Assembly (NCBI GenBank): GCA_019637175.1
Contig: JAHBWD010000007.1
Coordinates: 1-64,000 of the forward strand
Origin: Labilithrix sp.
Lineage (GTDB): Bacteria; Myxococcota_A; Polyangia; Polyangiales; Polyangiaceae
DNA length: 64,000 bases
Direction: 5' to 3'
The stretch's first letter is position 1. Each line of letters opens with the position of its first letter. Made by a program: the position numbers and the translations under genes. Under the pieces are notes generated by a model, which saw only the letters and a list, made by a program, of their open reading frames with translations, searched no databases and was not told the DNA's origin. This document shows positions 29,323 to 39,038 of the stretch, one piece after another.

Positions 29323-30081
29323 ATGAACGAAGACGAGCTTCTCCAGCGCATCCGTGAGCACGTCCGCGACGATCGCGCCGACGACGCGGCGCTCGAAGCG
29401 GTCGCGCGCGGCGACGACGCCGATCCGGCCGCGGCCGCGCTCTCGAGACGCGCGAAGGACGATGCCGAGATCGCGGCGCTGATCGACGCGAGCCGGCCGT
29501 CGGCCGGCCTCGAGGACGCGATCGTGGCTCGCGTCGGCGGAGCGAAGAGCGCGAAGAACGAGGAGAAGGGCGAGAAGAAGGCCGGCCGCGTCGTGGCCTT
29601 TCGGCGGCGCGCTGCGCTCCTCGCCGGACCGCTCGCGCTCGCCGCCGCGCTCGTGCTCTACGTGACCGTGGGCTCGGGCCCATCGGGACCGGAGCTTCCG
29701 GCGTACGCCGTCTCCGCTGCCGGCCAGGCCGCGATGCGCGGTCCCGGCGACGCGAGCGAGCGCCTGAAGCTCACCTCGAACGAAGGCCGCTTCGAGATCG
29801 TCGCCCGCCCCGCGACGGCCGCCGGGGTGAAGGTGGTCGCCTGGGTCTTCGCGATCGGCGAGACGCCCACGCCGGACGCGGTCGACGCCAAGGTCGAGAC
29901 CGCCGCCGAAGGATCGGTGCGCATCACCGGCAGCGCGCGCGCGCTTCGAGGCGCGCGCGAGCTCCGCATCGTGATCGCGGAGGCAGGCGTGCTCGCGAAG
30001 TTCGACGAAGCGTTGGCGCGCGCGACGGAGAACAGGAGCGACGCGCGCGTGCGCGTCCTCAGCGTTCCGATCGATCGCTAA
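29323..30081 (+). CDS. Probable anti-sigma factor, single-pass membrane protein
   Basis: A 252-residue protein with an acidic, helical N-terminal 75 residues in the cytoplasm, a basic stop segment (KKAGRVVAFRRRAALL), one transmembrane helix at about 95-115 (LAGPLALAAALVLYVTVG), and an extracytoplasmic domain of about 130 residues. This is the anti-sigma topology, and position right behind the sigma gene supports it. There is no zinc-binding HxxxCxxC motif, so it is not a ZAS-type anti-sigma factor. The ATG at 29323 follows GTGAGGAGAGG. The sensed signal is unknown; cleavage by a protease such as the PrsW protein at 15873 would be one way to release the sigma factor. Confidence 0.65.
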   Translation: MNEDELLQRIREHVRDDRADDAALEAVARGDDADPAAAALSRRAKDDAEIAALIDASRPSAGLEDAIVARVGGAKSAKNEEKGEKKAGRVVAFRRRAALLAGPLALAAALVLYVTVGSGPSGPELPAYAVSAAGQAAMRGPGDASERLKLTSNEGRFEIVARPATAAGVKVVAWVFAIGETPTPDAVDAKVETAAEGSVRITGSARALRGARELRIVIAEAGVLAKFDEALARATENRSDARVRVLSVPIDR

Positions 30082-30117
30082 GCGCTCGTCGGCGAGCGCG
30101 TTCCAGAAGCGACTTGG

Positions 30118-31056
30118 CTACTTGCCCTTCGCGGTGCAGCGCAGGATGCAGGAGAAGTCGCCCTTGCAGCCGCACTTGTCTTGGGCCTTCGGCGCAGGCT
30201 TCGAGACGAACGCGGTCTCGGTCTTCGCCTTGCCCTTGCCGGCCGCAGCGAAGCCCTTGCCCTTCTTGCCCTTCTTGCCCTTGGCGGGCGTCGCCGGCTC
30301 GTCGTCCGACGACGAGGCGCTCGCGCTCGCGACGGGCGCGGGCGCAGGCTCCGGCGGCGCGGGCGCCGCGGTGACGGGCGCCGGAGGCGGCGCCGCGAGC
30401 GACGCGGTGACGGCGGGGATCGTGGGCTCTTCGCCCTTGAACGCGGCGGCGAGGCCGACGATCACGAGCACGACCGCGACGGCCGCGGCGGCGATGCCGG
30501 CGATCATGCGCTTGCCGAGCGTGAAGCCTTGCGCGGACGCGATCTCCTGCGAGCCCGTCGCGTCGACGGCGAACGCCGCAGGAGGCGGCTCGCTGAAGAG
30601 CGGCGCGACGTGCCGGGCGCCCGCCTTCGGGGGAACCGACGCGAGCGCGTTGAGATCGATGATGCCCTCGTCGTCGTCGACGCGCTGGTATGCGCTCGAG
30701 AGCGGCGCGGGCTCGGGCTCGGGCGTCTTCATGCGGGCGGCGCCCTTGAGCGAGTCGACGGTGAAGAGCACCGACGTCTCGTTCCGCGCCGCGACGCCTT
30801 CGGGCGGCGGCGGGTGGAGCGTCTGCTTGACGGATCCGAAGTCGAGCGGACGGCTCGCGAACAGATCACGGTGCTCGCGATCGGCACCCCGCTTCACGAC
30901 GGCTGCGCGCTTGCTGTCTGGCATGGCTTCCGCTCCCGGTCCGGAGACCAACCACACGGTGTCGCACGCCTTGCAGCGCATACGTGCCGTCTTGCCGCGA
31001 AGCTTCTCTTCGTCGGCCTTGTACCGGGCAGCGCAGGCGGGGCAGGTGACGTCCAT
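30118..31056 (-). CDS. MJ0042-type zinc-ribbon membrane protein
   Basis: A 312-residue protein beginning with a zinc ribbon MDVTCPACAARYKADEEKLR ... CKAC (Cys pairs at 5/8 and 29/32). The low-complexity middle is Pro/Ala-rich, with one transmembrane helix near residues 180-202 (IAGIAAAAVAVVLVIVGLAA). A Pro/Ala/Lys tail ends in CGCKGDFSCILRC. This family, common in myxobacteria, has no established function; a role in protein interaction at the membrane is likely. The ATG at 31056 sits immediately before the zinc ribbon, which fixes the start. It converges with the anti-sigma gene. Confidence 0.75.
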   Translation of the reverse strand: MDVTCPACAARYKADEEKLRGKTARMRCKACDTVWLVSGPGAEAMPDSKRAAVVKRGADREHRDLFASRPLDFGSVKQTLHPPPPEGVAARNETSVLFTVDSLKGAARMKTPEPEPAPLSSAYQRVDDDEGIIDLNALASVPPKAGARHVAPLFSEPPPAAFAVDATGSQEIASAQGFTLGKRMIAGIAAAAVAVVLVIVGLAAAFKGEEPTIPAVTASLAAPPPAPVTAAPAPPEPAPAPVASASASSSDDEPATPAKGKKGKKGKGFAAAGKGKAKTETAFVSKPAPKAQDKCGCKGDFSCILRCTAKGK

Positions 31057-31236
31057 GAGAGGGTCCCGACGTGGCTCCTGCAAGAACCATGACCTACCCG
31101 ATCGTCCCTGGGCCTCCCCGAAACCTTCGAGAAAAATGCAGGTGTGAGGGAATCCCACGTCGTCCGGTGGGACAGCGGTCATCCATTCACCTGATGCTCG
31201 CAGCCCTCGGGTCCGACGTACGGCGGGCGGGTCGCG

Positions 31237-32166
31237 TCAGCTTCGCTTGAGCACGCTGTCGGCGCGCGCGGGCAGGGGACCGCCGTTGCTCGCGCCGTCG
31301 GTCGACGGGACGATCATCGCCGCGTCGATCGCGCGGAGCTCGCCCCCGTCGAAGCCGCGGAAGGTGACGGTGCGGTGCGGCCTGACGAGCGACAGATCGT
31401 AGAGCTCGTTGTACGCCTCGTAGACGTCGGGCTTCGTCTTCAGCTCGGCGAGCGCGCGCCCGATCGCCGCCGGGTACTGTCCCTTCGCCTCGGCGACGAG
31501 ATCGGCGACGCGACGCGCGGTGTCGGCTTCGAGCTGCGCGACCTGGAGCCGCCCGATCTCCTCGACGTGCGCCTTCGCGCGCTCGAGGCGCGCGGCGATC
31601 GCTTCGAACATCTGCCGCGAGACCTCGGGGAGCACGCTCACGTTGCGGATGAAGACGAGCTCGATCTCGAGGCCCCAGCGCTTCGTCTCGTTCTGGATGT
31701 CGTGCTGAAGGAGCGTCCCGAGCTCGGTGCGGTCGTTCAGGATCTGACGGAAGTCGCGGCTGCCGAGGATCGACGTCGCGGCGTGCGCGACGAGGTTCGT
31801 GAGCGATCGATTCCAGTCGGCGACCGAGAAGATCGCGCGCGCGGGATCGGCCACGCGGAACTCGACCCAGAGATCGACGATGACCGTCGTGCCCTTCTCG
31901 TCGTTGACGTGGACGTTCTTGAAGTGACGGAAGTCGCGCCGGAGCGAGACGCGCGTGTGTTTCGTCCACGGCAGGGCCTTCGGCGCGTAGACGTGGAGGC
32001 CGGGCTCGGTGAACGTCTTCACCAGCTTGCCGAAGCTCGTGACGAGCACGGCCTCTTCGTCTTCGACCTCCATCGTGAGGCCGCGCATCGCGAGCGCGCC
32101 GAGGGGCACGAGGGCGAGGCCGATGACCACGCCGAGGACGAGCTGCATGGCGTCGCCGGAGCTCAT
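31237..32166 (-). CDS. SPFH-domain (stomatin/prohibitin-like) membrane protein, second copy
   Basis: A 309-residue protein with one N-terminal transmembrane helix (LVLGVVIGLALVPLGALAM), then an SPFH/Band 7 domain (EDEEAVLVTSFGKLVKTFTE to about residue 190) and a coiled-coil-forming helix (ERAKAHVEEIGRLQVAQLE). SPFH proteins oligomerise into membrane rings and scaffold or protect membrane proteins. It is the last gene of a three-gene operon: its ATG overlaps the preceding stop as TGATG. Neither SPFH protein has the GEEVLE motif of HflC-type regulators in clear form, so I make no HflKC claim. Confidence 0.82.
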   Translation of the reverse strand: MSSGDAMQLVLGVVIGLALVPLGALAMRGLTMEVEDEEAVLVTSFGKLVKTFTEPGLHVYAPKALPWTKHTRVSLRRDFRHFKNVHVNDEKGTTVIVDLWVEFRVADPARAIFSVADWNRSLTNLVAHAATSILGSRDFRQILNDRTELGTLLQHDIQNETKRWGLEIELVFIRNVSVLPEVSRQMFEAIAARLERAKAHVEEIGRLQVAQLEADTARRVADLVAEAKGQYPAAIGRALAELKTKPDVYEAYNELYDLSLVRPHRTVTFRGFDGGELRAIDAAMIVPSTDGASNGGPLPARADSVLKRS

Positions 32167-33050
32167 CACGGGGTCTCCTTGAGGAAGAGCGCGCGCGACT
32201 CGCTCGTGACCTCGCTCCGGCGTCGCTCGACGTACGCCTTCAGCACGCCGCGCGCTTGGAGCTCGTCGAGGAACGACGAGATCTTGGTGATCTCGATCTC
32301 GACGGCGTTCGCGCGCGCCTTGGCGATGTCGACGCCGCGCTCCGACGCGAGGATGCGTTGCTGGCACTCGCCTTCGGCGCGGAAGACGCGGGCCTCGGCC
32401 TCGCTCTGCGCCTGCATCACCGCGTTGAGGGCGTCGGCGAGCTCGTCGGGCGGCAGGATGTCGGCGAGGTCGACGGCGTTGAAGCGCACGCCGTAGCGGT
32501 TGTCGATCTTCTCCTGGCAGAAGGCCTGGATGCGTTCGTTCAAGAGCTTGCGCTCGCGGCGGATGAGCGCGTACGAGCCGGCCTGGCGGGAGAAGTCGAA
32601 GCGCGTCGACAGCGAGTCTTCGCCGACGTCGTTGCCGCGGAAGTTGGCGATCTCGTTGCGGAGGAGGCACGTGAAGAGCCCGGTGATGTGATCGAGCGGA
32701 TGCTCGATGCCGAACATGTGCTCGTAGAGCACCTCCTTGACGGGCACGTAGCGCACGAACGAGTCGAGGCGGAGGATGGTGCCGTCGTCGGCCATCGCGG
32801 TGCCGCCGCCTTCTTCGGCGTTCAGATCGAGGTTCTGCTCCTTCATCGAGACGGTGCGGACCTTCTGCCACGGCTTCTTCACGTGGAGGCCGGGGCCGTG
32901 GGTCACGAGATCGTGCTTGCCGGCCTTCGTCTCCGCGCGGCCGAAGGTGGTGAGCACCGCGAGGTGCCCTTCTTCGACGCGGAACGAGCAGCGGAGCGCG
33001 ATGACGAGCGCGTAGACCAAGAGGCCAAGGGCGATACCGGTCTCGAGCAT
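32166..33050 (-). CDS. SPFH-domain (stomatin/prohibitin-like) membrane protein, first copy
   Basis: A 294-residue protein: an N-terminal helix (TGIALGLLVYALVIALRC), an SPFH/Band 7 domain beginning FRVEEGHLAVLTTFGRAETK, and a C-terminal helix rich in Ala/Glu/Arg (AVMQAQSEAEARVFRAEG). It is diverged from its neighbour at 31237, and such pairs often hetero-oligomerise, as HflK/HflC do. The start ATG overlaps the stop of the SulP-carbonic anhydrase gene and has AGGAGAGG upstream. Coupling to a transporter gene suggests that the ring organises or protects that transporter, which is inference. Confidence 0.82.
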   Translation of the reverse strand: MLETGIALGLLVYALVIALRCSFRVEEGHLAVLTTFGRAETKAGKHDLVTHGPGLHVKKPWQKVRTVSMKEQNLDLNAEEGGGTAMADDGTILRLDSFVRYVPVKEVLYEHMFGIEHPLDHITGLFTCLLRNEIANFRGNDVGEDSLSTRFDFSRQAGSYALIRRERKLLNERIQAFCQEKIDNRYGVRFNAVDLADILPPDELADALNAVMQAQSEAEARVFRAEGECQQRILASERGVDIAKARANAVEIEITKISSFLDELQARGVLKAYVERRRSEVTSESRALFLKETP

Positions 33051-35152
33051 CAGAACCTCTCCTTCGGAAGCGACTTGGCCCAGCGCATGTCCCACGCGGG
33101 GATCTCGCGCGCGTCTTCGTCGACGAAGCGCCTGGCCTCGGCGGCGGCGTTCTCGCGATCGCGCGCGTGATAGGCGACCGCGAGGCCGCGGTTGACCTCG
33201 ACGACGTCTTCGTTGAACTCCTTCTGCATCTCGCTCACGAGAGGAAGGCCGTCGACGGCGTCGGCGGAGTCGACGATGCGCCCGTGGGGCACGAAGCGCC
33301 CGTCGGGCACCTCGACGCCGACGACGACCGCGCCGATGCCGACGAAGCAGTGCGCGCCGACGACGGAGTCGTGCACCACGGCCTTGAAGCCCACGAACGT
33401 CTCGTCGCCGATGTAGCAGGGGCCGTGGACCAGCGCGTCGTGCGCGATCGAAACGTTCTTGCCGACGTAGATCGCCCAGCCCTCGTTGCCGACCATCACG
33501 CGCTTGTCTTTGAGGGCGTGGAGGACGACGCCGTCTTGGATGTTCGTGTTCGGCCCGATGTAGAACGGCGCGCCCTCGTCGGCGCGCACCGAAGTGTCGG
33601 CGGCGATGTGGACGTGCTCGCCGAGCACGACGCGGCCGATGACGGTCGCCGCGGGATGCACGTACGCGCTCGCTGCCTTGAGCGGCGTCTCGCGGATCTG
33701 GCCGAGCCACTTGCGGTACTCGTGCGGCAGGTGCTCGAGGTGGCTCGGCCTGCGCGCCTTGGCCTTGTCGCGCGCGAGCACGGCGCGGATGCCCTGCTTC
33801 TTGTGCTCCGCCGCCTTGCTGACCGACGCGCGGTCGTGGCGGTGGAGCCAGCGGTTCACGAAGTGGATCGCGAGCCCGCCGACGAGGCCGGTCATCAGGT
33901 GCCCGGAGACGGTGCCGGCGCAGGTGACGGCGAACGCGGCGCCTTCGAGCTTGTGCTCCTTGTAGAGGTGCACCAGCGTCTTCAGCTCGATCAGGCGGAA
34001 GCCGATGACACAGAGGAGGCCGGCGAGCGCCGCTTGCGGCACCTGCCCGATGTACTGGCTGAGGAAGAGGACGGCGCACGCGAGGAAGATCGCGTGGAAG
34101 ATGGACGCCAGGCGCGTCTTCGCGCCGCTCTGGACGTTGACGCCGCTTCGCGCGATGACGCCGGTGACGGGCATGCCCGACATGAAGCCCGACGCGAGGT
34201 TCGCGAGGCCCTGACCGACGAGCTCGACGTTGGTGTCGTGCGGCTTCTTCGCGTTCGCCATGCGGTCGACGGCGGTCGCGGAGAGGGCCGACTCGGCGGC
34301 GGCGAGCAGGGCGAGCGGCGTGGCCTTCGCGAGCAGATCGATCCAGCGCTCGTCGGCGACGAGCGGGATGGCGGGCGGAGGGAAGCTCGAGGGAACGACG
34401 CCGACGGTGGCGACGCGCTCCACGTCCCAACCCAGGTAGACGGAGACGAACGTGATGAGCGCGATGCTCACGATCGCCGCGGGGAAGCGGCGGAACGAGC
34501 GCATCGACGTGACGACGAACGCGACGAAGACGCCGCATATCGCCGCGTGCCACGAGACGTCGTGCAGCCACTTCGGGCGGTGCATCATCGTGACGAGATC
34601 GATCGTGCTCGGCGTGGCCTTCGACGCCCAGTCGACGACCTCGGGGAAGCCGAGCAGCTCGGGGAGCTGCTGATCGAGGAGCTTGAGGCCGACGCCGGTG
34701 GTGAAGCCGGCGAGCACAGACTCGGGGACGTGCTTGATGAGGCGGCCCGCGAGAGCGAGCGCGCAGACGAGCTCGACGACGCCGACGAAGACGGTCGCCG
34801 CGGCGACGCCGGTGGTGCCGAACTCCTTCGCGAGCGCGAGGACCATCACGCTGAGCGCCGCGGCGGGACCGGACACCTGATACTGCGAGCTGCCGAAGAA
34901 CGCGGCGACGAGGCCGCCGATCGCGCCGGCGACGAGGCCGGCCGACGGCGGCATGCCGCTCGCGATGGCGAGTCCGACGTTGAGCGGCAGGGCGACGGCC
35001 GCGACCGTGAGCCCGGCCAGGAGATCGCCCATGAGTGAGCGCTCCTTCGGGACCTGCGTCCACCCCGAAGCGAACGATGCGGCGAGACTTCGCAGCTCGC
35101 GACCGTATCCCCCCGTCGTGGCCGCCGACGTTGACGCGACGACTTCCGGCAT
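33050..35152 (-). CDS. SulP anion transporter fused to a gamma-class carbonic anhydrase
   Basis: A 700-residue fusion. Residues 40-435 are a SulP membrane domain (LLAGLTVAAVALPLNVGLAI, SGPAAALSVMVLALA, AAESALSATAVDRM). The cytoplasmic STAS domain usual in SulP is absent. After a basic linker, residues 495-640 form a left-handed beta-helix gamma carbonic anhydrase. Against Cam numbering it keeps R59 (R523), D61 (D525), E62 (E526), N73 (N537), Q75 (Q539) and the zinc ligands H81 (H545), H117 (H571) and H122 (H576). The acidic loop is shortened by about 10 residues, and the Glu84 position is Lys548, as in CcmM/CamH. It should take up HCO3- (or another anion) and interconvert it with CO2 at the membrane. 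The start is not certain: ATG 35032 and 35248 are alternatives; 35152 keeps the conserved residues before the first helix. Confidence 0.88.
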   Translation of the reverse strand: MPEVVASTSAATTGGYGRELRSLAASFASGWTQVPKERSLMGDLLAGLTVAAVALPLNVGLAIASGMPPSAGLVAGAIGGLVAAFFGSSQYQVSGPAAALSVMVLALAKEFGTTGVAAATVFVGVVELVCALALAGRLIKHVPESVLAGFTTGVGLKLLDQQLPELLGFPEVVDWASKATPSTIDLVTMMHRPKWLHDVSWHAAICGVFVAFVVTSMRSFRRFPAAIVSIALITFVSVYLGWDVERVATVGVVPSSFPPPAIPLVADERWIDLLAKATPLALLAAAESALSATAVDRMANAKKPHDTNVELVGQGLANLASGFMSGMPVTGVIARSGVNVQSGAKTRLASIFHAIFLACAVLFLSQYIGQVPQAALAGLLCVIGFRLIELKTLVHLYKEHKLEGAAFAVTCAGTVSGHLMTGLVGGLAIHFVNRWLHRHDRASVSKAAEHKKQGIRAVLARDKAKARRPSHLEHLPHEYRKWLGQIRETPLKAASAYVHPAATVIGRVVLGEHVHIAADTSVRADEGAPFYIGPNTNIQDGVVLHALKDKRVMVGNEGWAIYVGKNVSIAHDALVHGPCYIGDETFVGFKAVVHDSVVGAHCFVGIGAVVVGVEVPDGRFVPHGRIVDSADAVDGLPLVSEMQKEFNEDVVEVNRGLAVAYHARDRENAAAEARRFVDEDAREIPAWDMRWAKSLPKERF

Positions 35153-35190
35153 CGACGGCCGGGATATAGCCCAAACGGGCAAACAAGGGC

Positions 35191-35217
35191 GCAACGATAG
35201 TTGTTGCGAATCGCAAC
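35191..35217. promoter_or_regulatory. Dyad cluster upstream of the SulP-carbonic anhydrase operon
   Basis: GTTGCGAATCGCAAC at 35203-35217 is a 7-bp perfect dyad around a single base. Bases 35191-35207 hold a second inverted pair, GCAAC/GTTGC, overlapping the first. They sit 39-65 bp before the chosen SulP start and 67 bp before the divergent activator gene's start at 35284, so this is a likely operator region for one or both. The regulator is unknown. Confidence 0.4.
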
Positions 35218-35283
35218 ACCCGGGGGTGCTGAGACCCGTTTCCTCCATACGTCGTCCCGCTGACTTGGCTATCGTGCGAGCAC

Positions 35284-36636
35284 ATGAGCAGGGTGGTGCG
35301 GGGAGGGACGGAGGCCAATCCCGTCATGTCGACGGGAACGAGCGCGGTCCCGCGCCTGGTCGCCGTCAGCGGCCCTTCGGCCGGGCGCGCGTTCGCCGTC
35401 ACGCGCGCGACGAGCACCGTCGGCCGTCATCCGACCAACGACTTCGTCGTCGACGATCCGCGCGTGAGCGGCACGCACCTCGAGCTCGCGCGCGTCGGCG
35501 ATCGGATCCGCGTGATCGACATCGGGAGCACCAACGGCACCTGGCTCGGATCGCATCGCGTCGTCGACGCCGAGCTCGCGCCCGGGGCCGAGCTCACGAT
35601 CGGCGACAGCCTGCTCCGCGTGGACATCGACGCGAACGCAGGCACGCCGCCCCCCGCCGAGCGCGAGTCGTTCGGCGATCTCGTAGGGCGCTCCGCGGCC
35701 ATGCGCGAGCTCTTCGCCACGCTCGAGCGCATCTCGCCGAAGGAGCTCGGTGTCCTGATCCAAGGCGAGCGCGGCACGGGCAAGCAGGAGGTCGCGCGCG
35801 CGATCCACGGCGCCTCGCCGCGCGCGAGCGGGCCGTTCGTCGTGATCGACGCGACCTCGCTGCCCGAGGCGCTCGCCGAGGCGATGCTCTTCGGTCGCGA
35901 AGCCGCCGCCGCGAAGAGCGACGACGAGCCGCGCGTCGGCGCGTTCGAGGCCGCGCGCGGCGGCACCGTCTTCATCGACGAGGTCGGGGAGCTGCCGCAG
36001 GCCCTCCAGGGCGCCGTGCTGCGCGTGCTCGAGCGGCGCGAGATCGTCCGCGTCGGGGCGAGCGCGCCGGTGACCGTCGACGTGCGCGTCGTGGCGTCGA
36101 CGCACCGCGATCTGCGCAACGCGATCGACAAGGGCCGCTTCCGCGAAGATCTCTACTTCCGCCTCGCGCAGGTGAGAGCGTTCGTGCCCCCGCTTCGCCA
36201 GCGCGCCGAAGACATTCCTCTCATTTGCGCGCGCCTGCTCGCGCGCGCGGGGTCCGACGCGATGATCGACGTCGAGGCGCTCGATCACCTGACCGCGATG
36301 TCGTGGCCGGGGAACGTGCGCGAGCTCAACAACGTGCTCCTGCGCGCGGGCGCGCTCGCGCAGGGCGGCGTCATCCGCCGTCAAGACGTAGCGGGCGAGG
36401 GCGAAGGCTTCCGCGGGACCCAAGGCGAGCGCAGCGCGCTCGACCTGTCGGGCAAGTTCGGCGACGCGAAGGACCGCGCGATCGAGCGGTTCGAGCGCGC
36501 CTACCTCGCGCTCTTGATGAAGCGCTGCCAGGGCAACCTCTCCGCCGCCGCCCGCCAGGCCGACGTCGCGCGCCATCACCTGCGCGACCTCCTCAAGAAG
36601 CGCGGGCTCTACGGGGTGTCGCTCGATGAAGAGTAG
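35284..36636 (+). CDS. FHA-domain AAA+ activator of the sigma54-activator type, lacking GAFTGA
   Basis: A 450-residue protein. Residues 25-115 form an FHA phosphothreonine-binding domain (STVGRHPTNDFVVDD, RVSGTHLELA, GSTNGTWLGS). Residues 130-370 form a sigma54-activator AAA+ domain with Walker A GERGTGKQ (161-168), Walker B GTVFIDE (227-233) and arginine-finger segment GRFREDLYFRL. A Fis-type HTH ends the protein (LSAAARQADVARHHLRDLLK). The loop that in sigma54 activators carries GAFTGA reads instead REAAAAKSDDEPR, so contact with sigma54 is doubtful. The FHA domain suggests control by Ser/Thr kinases, several of which lie downstream. Its stop overlaps the next gene by 11 bp. Confidence 0.85.
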   Translation: MSRVVRGGTEANPVMSTGTSAVPRLVAVSGPSAGRAFAVTRATSTVGRHPTNDFVVDDPRVSGTHLELARVGDRIRVIDIGSTNGTWLGSHRVVDAELAPGAELTIGDSLLRVDIDANAGTPPPAERESFGDLVGRSAAMRELFATLERISPKELGVLIQGERGTGKQEVARAIHGASPRASGPFVVIDATSLPEALAEAMLFGREAAAAKSDDEPRVGAFEAARGGTVFIDEVGELPQALQGAVLRVLERREIVRVGASAPVTVDVRVVASTHRDLRNAIDKGRFREDLYFRLAQVRAFVPPLRQRAEDIPLICARLLARAGSDAMIDVEALDHLTAMSWPGNVRELNNVLLRAGALAQGGVIRRQDVAGEGEGFRGTQGERSALDLSGKFGDAKDRAIERFERAYLALLMKRCQGNLSAAARQADVARHHLRDLLKKRGLYGVSLDEE

Positions 36637-37627
36637 CGCGCGGCGCGCGCTCGCCGTCGCCTTCGTCGCGTGCGCGGTCTTCGCCGCGGCTCCCGCGCGC
36701 GCCCAGTCCGAGGTCGAGCTGAAGGCCGCGCGCGAGCTCTTTCAAGAAGCGTACAAAGACGAGCAAGACAGGCGCTTCGCCGAAGCGCTCGAGAAGTTCC
36801 AACGCGTCGCGCGCGTGAAGGAGAGCGCCTCCGTCCGCTATCGCATCGCGGCGGTGCTCGACGCGCTCGGCCGGCTGCGCGAGGCGCGCGACGCGTTCCG
36901 CGCGCTCGCCGCGTCGAGGCCGCAGCTTCCCGCGAGCGAGCAGGAGATCGCCGACAGCGCCGCCGAGCGCGCGCACGCGCTCGACAAGCGGATCCCACGC
37001 CTCGTGCTCAGCCTCCAAGACGGCTGGCCCGAAGGAACGCGCGTGATGGTCGACGGCGGCGCGGTGGCGATCGGCGCGACGCCGCGAACCGTCGAGGTCG
37101 ATCCCGGCGATCACGTCGTGCAGGCGTCGGCGCCGCAAGTCCCGACGTCGGAGAGCAAGGTGAGCATCGCCGAGGGGAGCGAGGCTTCGCTCGCGATCGC
37201 GCCGACCGCTCTGCGGGCGGTCGTCGGCCCGACGCCTCCGCCCGCGGAGCCTTCGTCGGGCGAGCGTCCGCACAAGACGCTCGCGTGGGTCGCGATCGGC
37301 GCCGGCGGAGCGCTCGTCGTCTCCTCGGTCGCGCTGCTCGCGGCGCGCGAGAGCAACATCGGCTCGCTCGAGCGACGGTGTCCTGGCGGCGCGTGCCCCG
37401 CCGCCGATCGCGCGCGCATCGAGAGCATCCGCGACGACGCGAAGCTCTTCGGACCGCTCGGCGTGGGGCTGGGCATCGTCGGCCTCGCGGCCGTGGGCGC
37501 CGGAGCGTACCTCTTGCTGCGCCCCGCGACCGACGCGTCCCGCGCGGCGACCTCCCGCAGCGTCCGCGTGGAGCCTCGGATGCTGGGCAGCCGCGGCGCT
37601 TTCCTCGGCGTTTCAGGGGCTTTTTGA
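36626..37627 (+). CDS. Secreted TPR/PEGA-like protein with C-terminal membrane helices
   Basis: A 333-residue protein with a signal peptide (VAFVACAVFAAAPARA, cleavage after ARA), a TPR-like helical region (LFQEAYKDEQDRRFAEALEK, about 30-115) and a PEGA-like beta domain (TRVMVDGGAVAIGATPRTVE, about 135-195). A Pro-rich linker precedes two transmembrane helices at about 215-235 and 285-305. Such proteins typically sit beside Ser/Thr kinases in myxobacteria and may act as membrane partners. The start ATG lies inside the end of the activator gene, so translation is probably coupled. The kinase gene starts 51 bp downstream. Confidence 0.75.
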   Translation: MKSSARRALAVAFVACAVFAAAPARAQSEVELKAARELFQEAYKDEQDRRFAEALEKFQRVARVKESASVRYRIAAVLDALGRLREARDAFRALAASRPQLPASEQEIADSAAERAHALDKRIPRLVLSLQDGWPEGTRVMVDGGAVAIGATPRTVEVDPGDHVVQASAPQVPTSESKVSIAEGSEASLAIAPTALRAVVGPTPPPAEPSSGERPHKTLAWVAIGAGGALVVSSVALLAARESNIGSLERRCPGGACPAADRARIESIRDDAKLFGPLGVGLGIVGLAAVGAGAYLLLRPATDASRAATSRSVRVEPRMLGSRGAFLGVSGAF

Positions 37628-37678
37628 CGCGCGAGTCCGCTCGCGAGCCAGCCATCACCTGCGCTACGATCGAGGGGG

Positions 37679-39007
<1,329 letters not shown>

Positions 39008-39038
39008 GGCGACGCGCGCGCCAGAACAGCGCGGACGC

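Noticed and set aside
31187..31969. A plausible extra gene overlapping the second SPFH gene on the minus strand
   Set aside because: It is a shifted frame of the SPFH coding sequence with Arg-rich composition.
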